A stretch of DNA of 64,000 bases from Sympetrum striolatum (lineage: Eukaryota; Arthropoda; Insecta; Odonata; Libellulidae), in NCBI GenBank assembly GCA_947579665.1, contig OX388345.1, positions 33,323,849 through 33,387,848 on the forward strand, read 5' to 3'. The notes below the pieces were generated by a model. The model made no database searches. It had not been told where the DNA came from and worked only from the letters and a program-made list of their open reading frames with translations. Positions 35,561-45,293 of the stretch are shown here, one piece after another. Numbering within the stretch: position 1 is the stretch's first letter; every line of letters begins with the position of its first letter. The translations under genes and the position numbers were made by a program.

Positions 35561-35620
35561 TAACGAAATACGAGGTCAGGTGGAAGAGAGCCCACATGGG
35601 CCTAACCTCGCCAATTAAGA
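35561..35620 (+). repeat. 60-bp dispersed repeat with GGCCTAACCT core (copy 2)
   Basis: TAACGAAATACGAGGTCAGG, then AGAGCCCACATGGGCCTAAC and CTCGCCAATTAAGA corresponds to 28335-28396. This copy has the palindrome GCCCACATGGGC, which copy 1 has lost. It is preceded by T-rich DNA with a long open frame that I regard as compositional. Confidence 0.45.
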
Positions 35621-36930
35621 TTCTAACTGAACTATACTTATTACTATACAAACTATATTACTATTACTTCGTGGGATTGACGCGGCATGGTATTTCAGTG
35701 GTTAAAATAACTGTCCATAAAGTTAGTTTAATTTCAAAGTCCTGCTAAGTTAAATTTCATTTCCATCATTTTAAATTAAGTTTTAGAGACTTTTCTTATA
35801 CTAATTGCTCTAAATCTCCCTGATTTGTCATCGATTCGTTAACTGTGGGATAAAGATATATTGGGGTCTAGAAGTTTCAGTAAAGTATCAATCTTGCAGG
35901 ACGTTTCCCATTAACCAAGTCGGAACAAGGCGCCATTCTCAATGGACACATGACCTAAAAGGCCGACGGAAAATGAATTACAGTGAAAACTGAGTTAGGT
36001 CTTACGCTAATACAGCGCATAGCCTGTGATTAGTTTACTTGGCCAAAACAAAGTTTGTTATAGGACCTATCATTGTGTAAAATAGAGCGATTATAACTCA
36101 TCTTATCACCTTCCAACGTTTAATTCGTACATATTAACCATAGGATAATAAGGATTTTGTGAAGGAATCCGTTTACCTGATTGGACAGTTATTCTTCTTA
36201 TGATCTGGTATATAGGACCAATGGAATAAATATTTAAAGAATGTAGAAGCAAACAAATTAATAAGGTCGCTCGTGAGATGAAGGTTTCACAGCTTTGATT
36301 GGGTTGAAAGAGCTTTCATGAAATTCAAATATTTCTTTTTCAATCATCCGCTTGAGGGTTAAAGAGGATGAATGCATTGGATCACGCTTGACCTGATCAA
36401 CTGTAACCCTCTGTGATGCCATGGTTCAATTTAAAGGTTATGTCTTCCGCTCATCTTCTATTTTCAAAGTTTATATCGGCTTGGTTTGATTAAAATAAGA
36501 CTAGGTTTTCCAATTTCTGTTTCTCTCATTCAGGAAGCCTAGGGTTAACTACTACCGTAGAGAAATTTTAATGAAGCCATTTTTCCAGGAAAATATTAAA
36601 ACCGATAGAATTGTGAGCCTTTGTTGTTTTGTTCCAAAACGCAGTTTACGGAAAGAAACATTTTCAGCTTGTTTTTTCTAATGTGTATAGATGCAAATAT
36701 GTTTTAATTTTAATCTAACGTCCACATGTTTTAACCTAAAAAAGAGAGAATAAATTCCAGAGCCACAGAAAACAGACGGATTTGAATTTTGGAAAGAATA
36801 ACGCTTTTGGCAATCACCATCAGACAATGCCAGGGGTTGGGAATCTTTCCACCCGAGAAGGCCACAATTATATTGCTATGATAGTATTGGAAAGATATAT
36901 AATTTAAATTGGGGTCTTTGTTTAGTGAAT
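35621..36930. other. Non-coding stretch
   Basis: No gene, RNA or repeat is recognised. Confidence 0.35.
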
Positions 36931-36985
36931 TAACTACGAGTATAATGCCTATTTGGCCTGAAGGTCGCAGGTTCCTACCGCTGCT
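36931..36985 (+). repeat. Degenerate tRNA-like sequence, possible SINE relic
   Basis: TACGAGTATAATGCCTATTT, then GAAGGTCGCAGGTTCCTACC and GCTGC has the spacing of a tRNA 3' half: a variable-region AAGGTCGC followed by a damaged B box (GGTTCCTACC against the GGTTCGANTCC consensus). No cloverleaf can be drawn, and tail and target duplications are not visible. Confidence 0.3.
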
Positions 36986-38414
36986 ATCAAGACGAAGAAG
37001 AAAACGTCAGTAAACTCCCCATACATTTTTAATTGTAAATCAAAATCAAACCTGCAAAAAAAAACCTGCTGTTTTTTCAACGATGTAATGTACTTTTTCG
37101 ATGAGAGCATGGAATGCTACATTCACGCCTCACGGCAAACAGTATGGAGATATGAGGAAGATCAACACGTTATTATTTCTTTCGATATACTTCCACCACC
37201 ATTCTTGCACCGGTAGACTATTTCTAATCCGGCTACCAGTAATCCGCATTGCCGCTAAATCCGCACATCCAGGAGCGAGCGTAATTTCTAATTTCTCCAC
37301 CAGCCGCTACTGTTTCGGTGGCGTGGTGATTTGGAGCCAGCTCATAATCTTCTCAACCCTATTTTTTTCTGCCATTAGCTGTCCATAGAGAGTTTTACGC
37401 TTCGGTCGAATCCACCGAAGTTATGGAAGACCATGGAGTAAAGCTTACAGAAGATTACGAAAAAACGGTGGTGATGTGTCTACAAAAACTCCATTTGATC
37501 TGGACCATTTTTCAGCATTATGTAACAGAAAAAGAGAAAATAATCTAGTTCATTCATTATGAAAAATGAGGCATAAATGAATTTCATAAGATATGAAACA
37601 TAAAGCTCCATGAATAGTACATCATGTGTACTTAAACCACGCATGCATAATATGCTAAGGCGAATATTATGAGAACTCGATTTTTACGCAGTAAAAAACT
37701 CTAGCTGAAGCTACTCTACGCGAGTGATTAACACATGAAAATATCAGAACATCGTTTCAGCTATGCTCGTATTATCTTATGGAGATAAGAAACTGCAACA
37801 ATCAATGTTATTTCATTTCATTTTACCAAACTAACGATATTGATTGAGACAATACAGAGGCAGTATTAGAATTCCATAAGATAAACAGAAGTGAAAAATA
37901 CAAGTAGAGCTGTTCTGATCTTCTACTTACATGACGGATGCTTGATATTTTATTCTGTTTAATTTTTTACGCTATCTCGCAACACAATTTTTCTCTGCTT
38001 TCCGGTTACTATAAGACTGCTTTTTGGTTAAAGCATTTTCTCAGAGAAAGGAAAAACAGGGATCGATTCTAGTTCACTTGATTCTTAAGTGTAATGCACG
38101 TCTATTCATACAAAATGTATTAATTTCCCATATTTCTGAACATACCCTAAGTTTATCTAATATTTTGGATGGAATAAAACTGTTAAAAATGATTTTCTTA
38201 GATTTTTAAGAATTTCTAATTAACAAGTTCCACTTTTCTTCACTATCCATGAATACCTGAATGAACATAACAGAATAATCTCTATGCTAAGAAATCTGCA
38301 TCAAGTATGGATAAAACTGGAAAATTACAGAAATGTTGATGAAGAGACGCTTATCATCTCAACCGAATTTCTATGTGCTTTGGTTCTTGAAGAAAATATA
38401 TTAGACCGTTGATA
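36986..38414. other. Non-coding stretch
   Basis: An ORF of 95 codons at 37101-37388 lies in a moderately GC segment but has no recognisable similarity. The remainder is AT-rich without structure that I can name. Confidence 0.3.
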
Positions 38415-38700
38415 TCTATATATATAATAAATCTGTAGAGGGGGTCGTGTCTGTACATTGATCCGATTTCAAAAAAAGTTGTATTGCTGGATACTAGGGT
38501 TGTTCCCGAGTCCGAAACACATTTTAGAAATTTTCATGTCTGTCTGTCTGGATGTTACAGCATCACTCAAAAACTATCCAACCGATTTTGATGAAATTTG
38601 GTATGATGGTCATTTGTCATCCGGGGAGTGACATAGGCTACCTTTTATCCACCTAGCTGTCCCCAGTTCGTCCCCAGTCGGGGTCAAAAATCTATTTCAC
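38415..38700 (+). mobile_element. Helitron-like 5' terminal region
   Basis: The segment starts TCTATATATATAATAAATC, then CTGTCTGTCTGGATGTTACA, then CCAACCGATTTTGATGAAAT TTGG. Insect Helitrons commonly start with TC plus a TATATA run, followed by a (TG)TCTGT-rich segment and a CCGATTTTGATGAAATTTGG-type block. The preceding bases are GATA, consistent with insertion after A. No Rep/helicase coding region and no CTRR 3' end with a hairpin could be located, so it may be a fragment or a non-autonomous copy. Confidence 0.45.
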
Positions 38701-38758
38701 GCTGTAACTCTAAAGTTAATTATTTATAAAATTTCAAAATTTGTACAATATTAAAAGT

Positions 38759-38829
38759 CTCCCTAGCGCAAATGATAAGCTAATTTTTGTTGACCCAACT
38801 GTACTCGGTTCGACTCCAGAGGGTCGAAT
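38759..38829 (+). repeat. tRNA-like sequence with exact B-box core
   Basis: CTCCCTAGCGCAAATGATAA, about 25 nt, then CTCGGTTCGACTCCAGAGG. The B-box core GGTTCGACTCC matches the polymerase III consensus exactly and TAGCGCAAATG sits where an A box would be. It lies about 60-350 bp inside the Helitron-like region, so it could be captured DNA or a SINE head. It is not a foldable tRNA gene as far as I can see. Confidence 0.35.
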
Positions 38830-39075
38830 AGTTTCCATAAGAAATACATGGGAAGACATTTTTATCATTTGCACGAAACTTTTCTTTAACAAAATTAAAT
38901 TAGAAATAAAGGTCCTGTGAAACTAAAACTAACACCAAAACAAAGGAAATAGAATAAAGTTTTTTATTTTGGTCGTAGAATATTGCTTTTACTTCGAAGT
39001 TGTGAGAATTAGTAAGTTAAATACGAAAATTTTATGAGAATCTGATATTCTAAACAACCCGTCGTCAAGGCCAAT

Positions 39076-40120
39076 CTCGATATCTTTAAATTCAAATTCA
39101 TTAGCATTAGCCGCATTAGCGCATCATCAACAACCAAGCTTTGTTTATAGCAACACCAGTGTTTGTTGATTCTTTACGTGAAATGAATGTTTATCGTCGT
39201 ATTAAATGAATCAAAAGGAAAAGGTGCGAAATGACCTCAGCTGTCGAGGTACCTTCATAATTACTACTACTAATTAAATTAATCTTCTTTCCTCATATAA
39301 AGTAATAATCTCTTCTTAGCTTGGTAAGTTGATAACTTTCTCATTCTTATTTCCGCTCTAAATAATAATCGTTTTATTTAGCGTCCCGCTGTGAATTTAA
39401 TCTATAACGCTGAAGAATAAATCAATCAAGATATTTGAAATATCCCTGAATTCAGTGATTGCTTCCATTGAAGTGTCAATAATTGGGCTTAATAAGCAGC
39501 AAGGAATGACAAGCCTTTTATAGCTGACTTGAAAGGTAAACGAATTTTGTACTTTTAGATATAGAATGGGAAATTAAACCAAGAAATGTTTTATTGGATC
39601 ATCTATTGGTGTGTTTAAGTATAGTTACTGTCCACCTACATCCACCTACTCGATATCTTTAAATTTGAATTCAAATTCGTTAGCATACGCGCGACTGCAA
39701 CAATCAAGCTTTGTTTATAGCAACGCCAACATGTATTGATTCTTTACGTGAAATTAATGTTTATCGTCGTGTTAAATGAATCTTCTTTTCTCATATAAAG
39801 TAATTATATCATCCTAGCTTGGTAAGTTGATAACTTTCTCATTCTTAATTTCCGATCTAAATACTCATTGTTTCATATAGCATCCCGCCGTGCATTTAAT
39901 GAATCAATCAAGATCGTTGAAATACCACTGAATTCAGTGATTGCTTTCTTTGAAGAGTAAAGAATTGGAATTTAAGCAGCAAGGAATCTCAATCCTTTTA
40001 TGCCGCACTGGAAAGGTAAATGGATTTTGTGTTTTTAGATATAGAATTGGAAATTAAACCAAGAAATGTTTTAGTGGATCATCTATTGGTGTGTTTAAGT
40101 ATAGGCACTATCCACCTATA
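39076..40120 (+). repeat. Diverged tandem duplication, two units of about 0.5 kb
   Basis: Unit A (39076-39640) and unit B (39649-40120) both begin CTCGATATCTTTAAATT and share long blocks such as AAGCTTTGTTTATAGCAAC, TGATTCTTTACGTGAAAT, TTAAACCAAGAAATGTTTTA and GGATCATCTATTGGTGTGTT. Unit A is longer chiefly because a SINE fragment is inserted at 39213-39273. Divergence is clearly larger than in the 1,414-bp pair. No coding frame is conserved between the units. Confidence 0.75.
39202..39284 (+). mobile_element. 5'-truncated SINE inside repeat unit A (copy 3)
   Basis: The body 39213-39273 keeps only the 3' part of the SINE family (GTGCGAAATGACCTCAGCTG, then a short tail ending TTACTACTACTAA). 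It is flanked by TTAAATGAATC (39202-39212) and TTAAATTAATC (39274-39284), an 11-bp target duplication with one mismatch. Unit B has the unoccupied site GTGTTAAATGAATCTTC, so the insertion postdates the tandem duplication. Confidence 0.75.
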
Positions 40121-40612
40121 TCTTTTCTTGACGGTGGTAGTCATACTCATTGGTATTTTGTTATATCTTAAATATTATATTTAAATGTTCGTGTTATACG
40201 ATTGCCGATACGCTATTAAGTTTGTTATACTATGAAATATGGAACAACTCTCTCAGATTATGGGCGACTGTCCTTTATTTTTATGCTTCGGTTCTATGCT
40301 GCTTGCTCAAATATTATCAGAACGAATATGTTTCAATATGAATGTTTTATTTTGCATGGTTTAATTATTCCAAAAAAGTCAATGTAGTATTCAATTTACG
40401 GACTCCAGACAAGTGTCGAAAGAGATAAATTATACAACAGCCAACATCATCTTAAGGATAAATTAGGTGTTAATTCATGAAAGGACGAGTTCTGATTAGA
40501 TTAACTGCTATACATCGTAATTCGTTTGCGACGTTTATGTGTTAATTCGTTTATTTGATAGTTGCGATGATTTCACTGACTCGCTATCAAACGGAAATCT
40601 TGGATGTGCTGA

Positions 40613-40779
40613 GCGACTGGTTCATTCGTTTTCGTTTGTGGTTTACAAGATTTGTGTGGCTATTTTTGTGATTCCGTCTACATTCATTTGGTACTCAGTT
40701 GTTTTCTCTATTTGTTGTAGCGACTGGTGCATTAGTTTAGTCTGTGATTTAAATTTGTGTTGCTGTTTTTGTGATTTCA
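40613..40779 (+). repeat. Short diverged direct repeat, about 62 bp
   Basis: GCGACTGGTTCATTCGTTTT through TTTTTGTGATTCC (40613-40676) is repeated as GCGACTGGTGCATTAGTTTA through TTTTTGTGATTTC (40720-40779). The repeat falls in an 85-codon cysteine-rich open frame (40539-40796) but in different frames, so it is probably not a protein repeat. Confidence 0.5.
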
Positions 40780-40796
40780 TAAGTCACATAGGATGA

Positions 40797-41990
40797 AGAG
40801 AAGTATTGTTCTTTTCATAAATTTAAGACTTTTCATATCCAACTTTTTTCAAATCAAAATTTCATTACTTTCGATTTACATTCATTTTCCGTTGAGAATC
40901 AACGGGCACTCCGCTAGTAAGGAATAAGGGAAGAAAATTTCAGTGAAGTGCATAGAAGATAAGTGAGAAAATACCTGAAACGCAAAGATTAATTGCACTT
41001 ACGATCAAATTTTTCCAAAATTGGCCAAAAGACGAGCTCGAATTATTTTAATTCAATGCTAGTAATTCCAGCTCAAACATATCTGCGATGAAACTATAAT
41101 ACGAATTTTAAAGGTGATAAATTTAAAAACCAATTCCTGATTACTGCGTCCTCTCTATTTTCTTCTGTTCACAAATCTCTATATTTAATAACTTATTAAT
41201 TGCTAAGAATTTGACTCTTCTTTTTAGACGCAACCATCACGAGCAGCCTCTCGTAAGTAGATGTTATTGGCATATCAATGCGGGTTATATTCACTTTCAC
41301 CTTCTGTCGCTTTAACGCCTTCTCTTTACTAATACATCGGAATAGAGCAAGTCAACAGGAAAATTTGTACATGAAAACAAGTGAAGAACTATATGAAAAC
41401 CTAATCTTCCTAATTAAATAACAAAAAATCAGGAGAATGCTTAAAGGTGGTATTAAATAGATTTATACTAAAGATTTACTACCTTTGTCCCAATATCGTA
41501 TACGGTCCAGTTTATAGTCCTGTCTTAATTTTTTTAAATTTCTCATCGCAAACTCAATAAAAATTAAGTAAAATAGTAAATATGGATAGAACCCGCCCTT
41601 AAAACTGAACCACTATTCACACTAACATAACATTATAACATAATTGAAAACTTAAAATGAGACAAAATCAACTTCAAATTCAAAAACCAATTACATTTTT
41701 GCACCATGCGATGTATTTAAAGGAACTTATACGGCCCGCAAGGGGTAAAAGCTTGGACGCTTCTGGTCATGACAACGAATCAATAACGAAATATAACATG
41801 AAGTATTTAGAATTACCATGTCCTCCAACAGAATTTAATCAGTATTTATATTTTTTTACCAAAACAATCGCCTCATACCTTTGCTATGTATAGGAATTCG
41901 CACGATTGTATCATAAAAAGTCCGTTCATAGTTACTCTACGCACATAAATATTTGTAGAATTAACGTGTAAAACTAATCAAATTTTCTAT
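40797..41990. other. AT-rich non-coding stretch
   Basis: Nothing is supportable. If the exon at 42316 belongs to a minus-strand gene, this and lower coordinates would be its first intron. Confidence 0.3.
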
Positions 41991-42315
41991 ATCAAAGGCT
42001 ACCCGATAATAAGGTCGTTTCTTCCGTCGACGTCGTCCTCGAGGGACGCAATCCATCAACGGGCGAGTAGACTTTAATCAACCCCTTTAATTGCCTGCCT
42101 GCAGAAAAGCTCATAATCTTCCGCGGCTCTAAACAAGACACCACAATAAAACCAACAGAAATCTGCAAAGCGACCCGCGTCTCCAAACCCCCATTCGAGT
42201 AGAAAACAAATCACTAACAAATTCAGAAGCGTCCGCTACCACTACACTCGCAAGACCCAACCACTTCCCCCACCACTAACCCCTCCCCAACCCACCGATA
42301 CCCTGAGGAGCCTAC

Positions 42316-42501
42316 CTTAATCATCTCCTCCGCGGACATGTTTCTTATCGAACGCAGCCCGAAAAACACCTTCCTCCAGTTGTTCACAGTCGGCGACCGT
42401 CCCATAGAATACCGCAACAGCCTCCTTTTCTTCTTCCTCTTCTTCCAGAGACCCTTCCGGGGGCCTGTACGGTCCTCGGATATCCTCAGCGAGACCGCCG
42501 T
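42316..42501 (-). CDS. Coding exon A, paralogue of exon B, unknown protein; ACG at start position
   Basis: The 62-codon frame reads TAVSLR at its start, then LWKKRKKKRR, RYSMGRSPTVNNWRKV, FFGL and ends SAEEMIK at a splice donor AAG|GTAGGC (GT at 42315-42314), phase 0. It aligns along its length with exon B (48600-48782): about 33 of 62 positions are identical with one 1-residue gap, and many codons differ synonymously, which argues for selection on protein. The codon aligned with exon B's ATG is ACG (42499-42501), with purines at -3 and +4. The frame is open further upstream to a TAG near 42606, with no in-frame ATG. Translation may therefore start at ACG, or an upstream exon may splice in near 42505-42520 (CAG words are present), or the copy may be decayed. 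The product is very basic; function is unrecognised. Confidence 0.6.
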
Positions 42502-43040
42502 CTCCACTCTGTTTAGACCTACTGACGCACCACCCACGGGGGCACCTTGGCTCCGTGACAGGGACAAGGGGAAGAGAAGGGACTCCAGGGAGACACACGA
42601 AGAAAACTAGGCAAACGACTTGGAGTCACTCGATCGAAAGGGTCTTTGAGAGTGGGTGAGCTAACCCAGAAACACTACGGCTACCTTTAGCGACCACTCT
42701 ACCGGTGAGAGGTTTGAGGACAGAGGGTTGGCTTCTGGAAGGTTGTGGGAGTGGAAACGAAGTGGACCGGGTGAAAGTGGAAGATTCATAGAGAAAGGAG
42801 GGAATGCTCCGCTCCGGCGTTGTGGTTAAGACTCGACTGAGTCCGGGAGTGCGCGGGGGCGTGGGGGGGAGATCTATCGGGGGGTGGGGAGGCGCAACTG
42901 GTTGGTGGGACGGGGAGGGATGGAGGAAAAATGGAAGTCTGGATTCCGGGAAAAATAAAGGAGGGAGATTCGACGCTGTGGCTTTCGCGAAGGGAGAAAG
43001 AGGAGTTAACGAGCTCAAGGAAATGAATTCTATGTGAGAA
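42502..43040 (-). promoter_or_regulatory. GC-rich block upstream of exon A, likely promoter/5' UTR
   Basis: A GC- and CpG-rich island (about 42000-43040 including the exon) contrasts with the AT-rich surroundings. Overlapping frames of 90-130 codons are open on both strands here, but their products are low-complexity Pro/Ser/Arg sequences typical of GC-rich non-coding DNA. Given exon A's position and orientation, a promoter or 5' UTR is the best reading. No TATA box was chosen with confidence. Confidence 0.4.
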
Positions 43041-45093
43041 CGGGTAAATAGTTTTGGGGAAGAGTAAAGGGAAGGTGAAGGTTAGAGAAAGGGGGAATTA
43101 GATTGGGGAATGCTCTGATAAGAGCCGGAGTAGGAATTCGTCCTGTTTTATTTGATGTAATGAAAAATCGGGGAAAATGTACGTAATACGACCTAATGGG
43201 GTCATGAAGGTTCCATAAGAGTTTATGTAAGGAAATTTAATAAAAGAAACCGATGAAAATACCCACGTTATTTAAATGGAGAATGGTATAACTTTGAGTG
43301 AGGAATTCCAGCAGGCACATATAAAACTACTGATGCTCCGAAGCGATACATTCATCCCGCAAGTAAACAATGAATTATTTTCCCAATAAATTTGGGTCCA
43401 ACATTTTCCCGTGATTTATATCTAAATAATATAAATCTAACTAATTAAATTCATTTGATAAAATTGTGTATCATTTTTACTAAAGTATACTTTTAAATGT
43501 TAGTTCTCAGAAAGGCGTATTACCCTAAACACTATATAGTGTTGATTCCACATAACTCTTCTATTCAACATCTTTCGGCCAAGCAACGAAACGTCGTACA
43601 AAAACAAAACGACTCAAAAAATCATGCAATTTGGAACATGTTATAGTTATATCTTAAATGTTTAGCTCGAAAAAGAAACGGCATCTTAAAGAAAGTAACG
43701 AAATGTCATAGAACCAATTTTCCGTTACTTTACGACTATTGTACCAGATAAATACTTATAGAGATACTTATACATTTTGGAAATACTTCAAGTTCTAAAG
43801 GAAAGATACGTTGCACTTTTCGCCACAAGATTTAATAAATCTGATGTTGATGAAGAAATTCTGATGATGACGATGAATCTCTGATTGTTGTCTTGTTATA
43901 ATTGTTATTTAATCCTGTGGAAAAATTAAAACGTATTCTCCCATTTAAACTTTAAATATAATTAGTATATTTACCACAGTATTTTATCAGTTTAAATGTC
44001 GTTTTTCGGCGAATTCACTGAAGAGACGTCCTAAAATCCAGTCTCAAATTCGATCGGCGAATAAATCTAAGCAATGTTACGTGAATGAATACTACCAATT
44101 TTGAAGAGATGGTATGTCTTTATTTTTATCACAGCTTCCATTGGTGATTCCCAAATTTACTTTCTCTTCCTAAAAGAAGAGACGGGACGAAGGAGGATGT
44201 GAGGGGACAGAAAATATGAATCGGGAGACAGAAAAAGAGAAAATAAAACGAAGGAAAGGAGACTTCGAACACAGTGAAAAAATAAAAAGAGAGGGAGTGA
44301 TATTAGATTAGCTTCGTCCGTATTTTTTGCGATACTGAGATTGAAGGGTCTTCTTTCTCCTAACTGGTGAAGAGAGAAATGAGAAACACGGATAAATAGT
44401 CGATGCAAGGAGAAAGGACATTCCAAAGGCTATGAATAAAAATGAGACAAGCAGTAAAAACTTCCCTCGATTTTCCTACTTTTACGCGACTTTTTTACGT
44501 TCGACGTAAAATTCTGCAGTGAAGTTGTCAATAGATCATACGCATTAAAAGTAGTTAAGTGCGGCATTCTCAAGCTCTATATTTAATTTAAATTATCTTC
44601 GTCATTTACTTAGTCATAAAAAGTTTAAAGAATGTTTATCTTTACGATAGTGAAATCTCTGTATCTTCGAAGAAACGACCATGTGTGTGGAAAACATTAC
44701 AGAGAAGGATTAAAATTAAAGGCAGGGAGCCTGAGTTTCTTATGAAAAGAACCTGAGAATATTTACGTATTTATTCTCTCAAAACTCAATCGATTGCAGA
44801 TAAATAGGTATACGATGAGATGGTAAATTAGTGATAAGGCAGGACTAAATCATTGTAGACCTATGATAAATTGCGAAGTACGAGCAATATTTTTTCTTCG
44901 AATGCTCTAATAACTTTTTGATAAAATGGCAATAATGTGATCTGCCACGAACTAATACGTATTTCTATCGTTAGATAACTTCTAAAATTTCCTGAAAGCC
45001 ATGAAATACATTCTGTTGTGGCGATTTATCAATTAACTCAACCATTATATAGCGCATACTTCTTACGTTCCCGAACGCAACTACTTTATATTT
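43041..45093. other. AT-rich non-coding stretch
   Basis: No gene, RNA or known repeat is visible. Purine-rich DNA at 44160-44430 gives an open minus frame that looks compositional. Confidence 0.3.
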
Positions 45094-45293
45094 GTAAAGA
45101 AAGAAAATTTGGAACACGGATGTTAAGAAATTAGAGGTGTAAAATATACAATAGAAGTCTTTGCTGGCGTTCCTTGTCTCATTCACCAGAATTCCGAGAA
45201 ATGTGCGGTGTCCTTTCTTGTTTTCTCGGAATACCGGTGAATGAGACGAGGAACGCCGACAAAGACGGCCATTGGAGATTTTAATTCCCTAAT
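45094..45293. mobile_element. Fold-back family F, compact two-armed copy (copy 5)
   Basis: The left arm (45094-45200) starts GTAAAGAAAGAAAATTTGG, continues AACACGG, AATTAGAGGTGTAAAATA, GCTGGCGTTCCTTGTCTC, ATTCACCAGAATTCCGAGAA. The right arm (45223-45293) is its complement: TTCTCGGAATACCGGTGAAT, GAGACGAGGAACGCCGACAA, then GGAGATTTTAATTCC. Only about 22 nt separate the inner ends and the internal module seen in other copies is absent. The outer part of the right arm is truncated. This copy defines the outermost family sequence. Confidence 0.75.

Noticed and set aside
42626..43018. 130-codon minus-strand open frame upstream of exon A
   Set aside because: Low-complexity Pro/Ser sequence in a GC-rich block with long open frames on both strands; better read as 5' UTR or promoter DNA.
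44126..44134. miR-2-like seed TATCACAGC
   Set aside because: Only nine bases match and no hairpin surrounds it.
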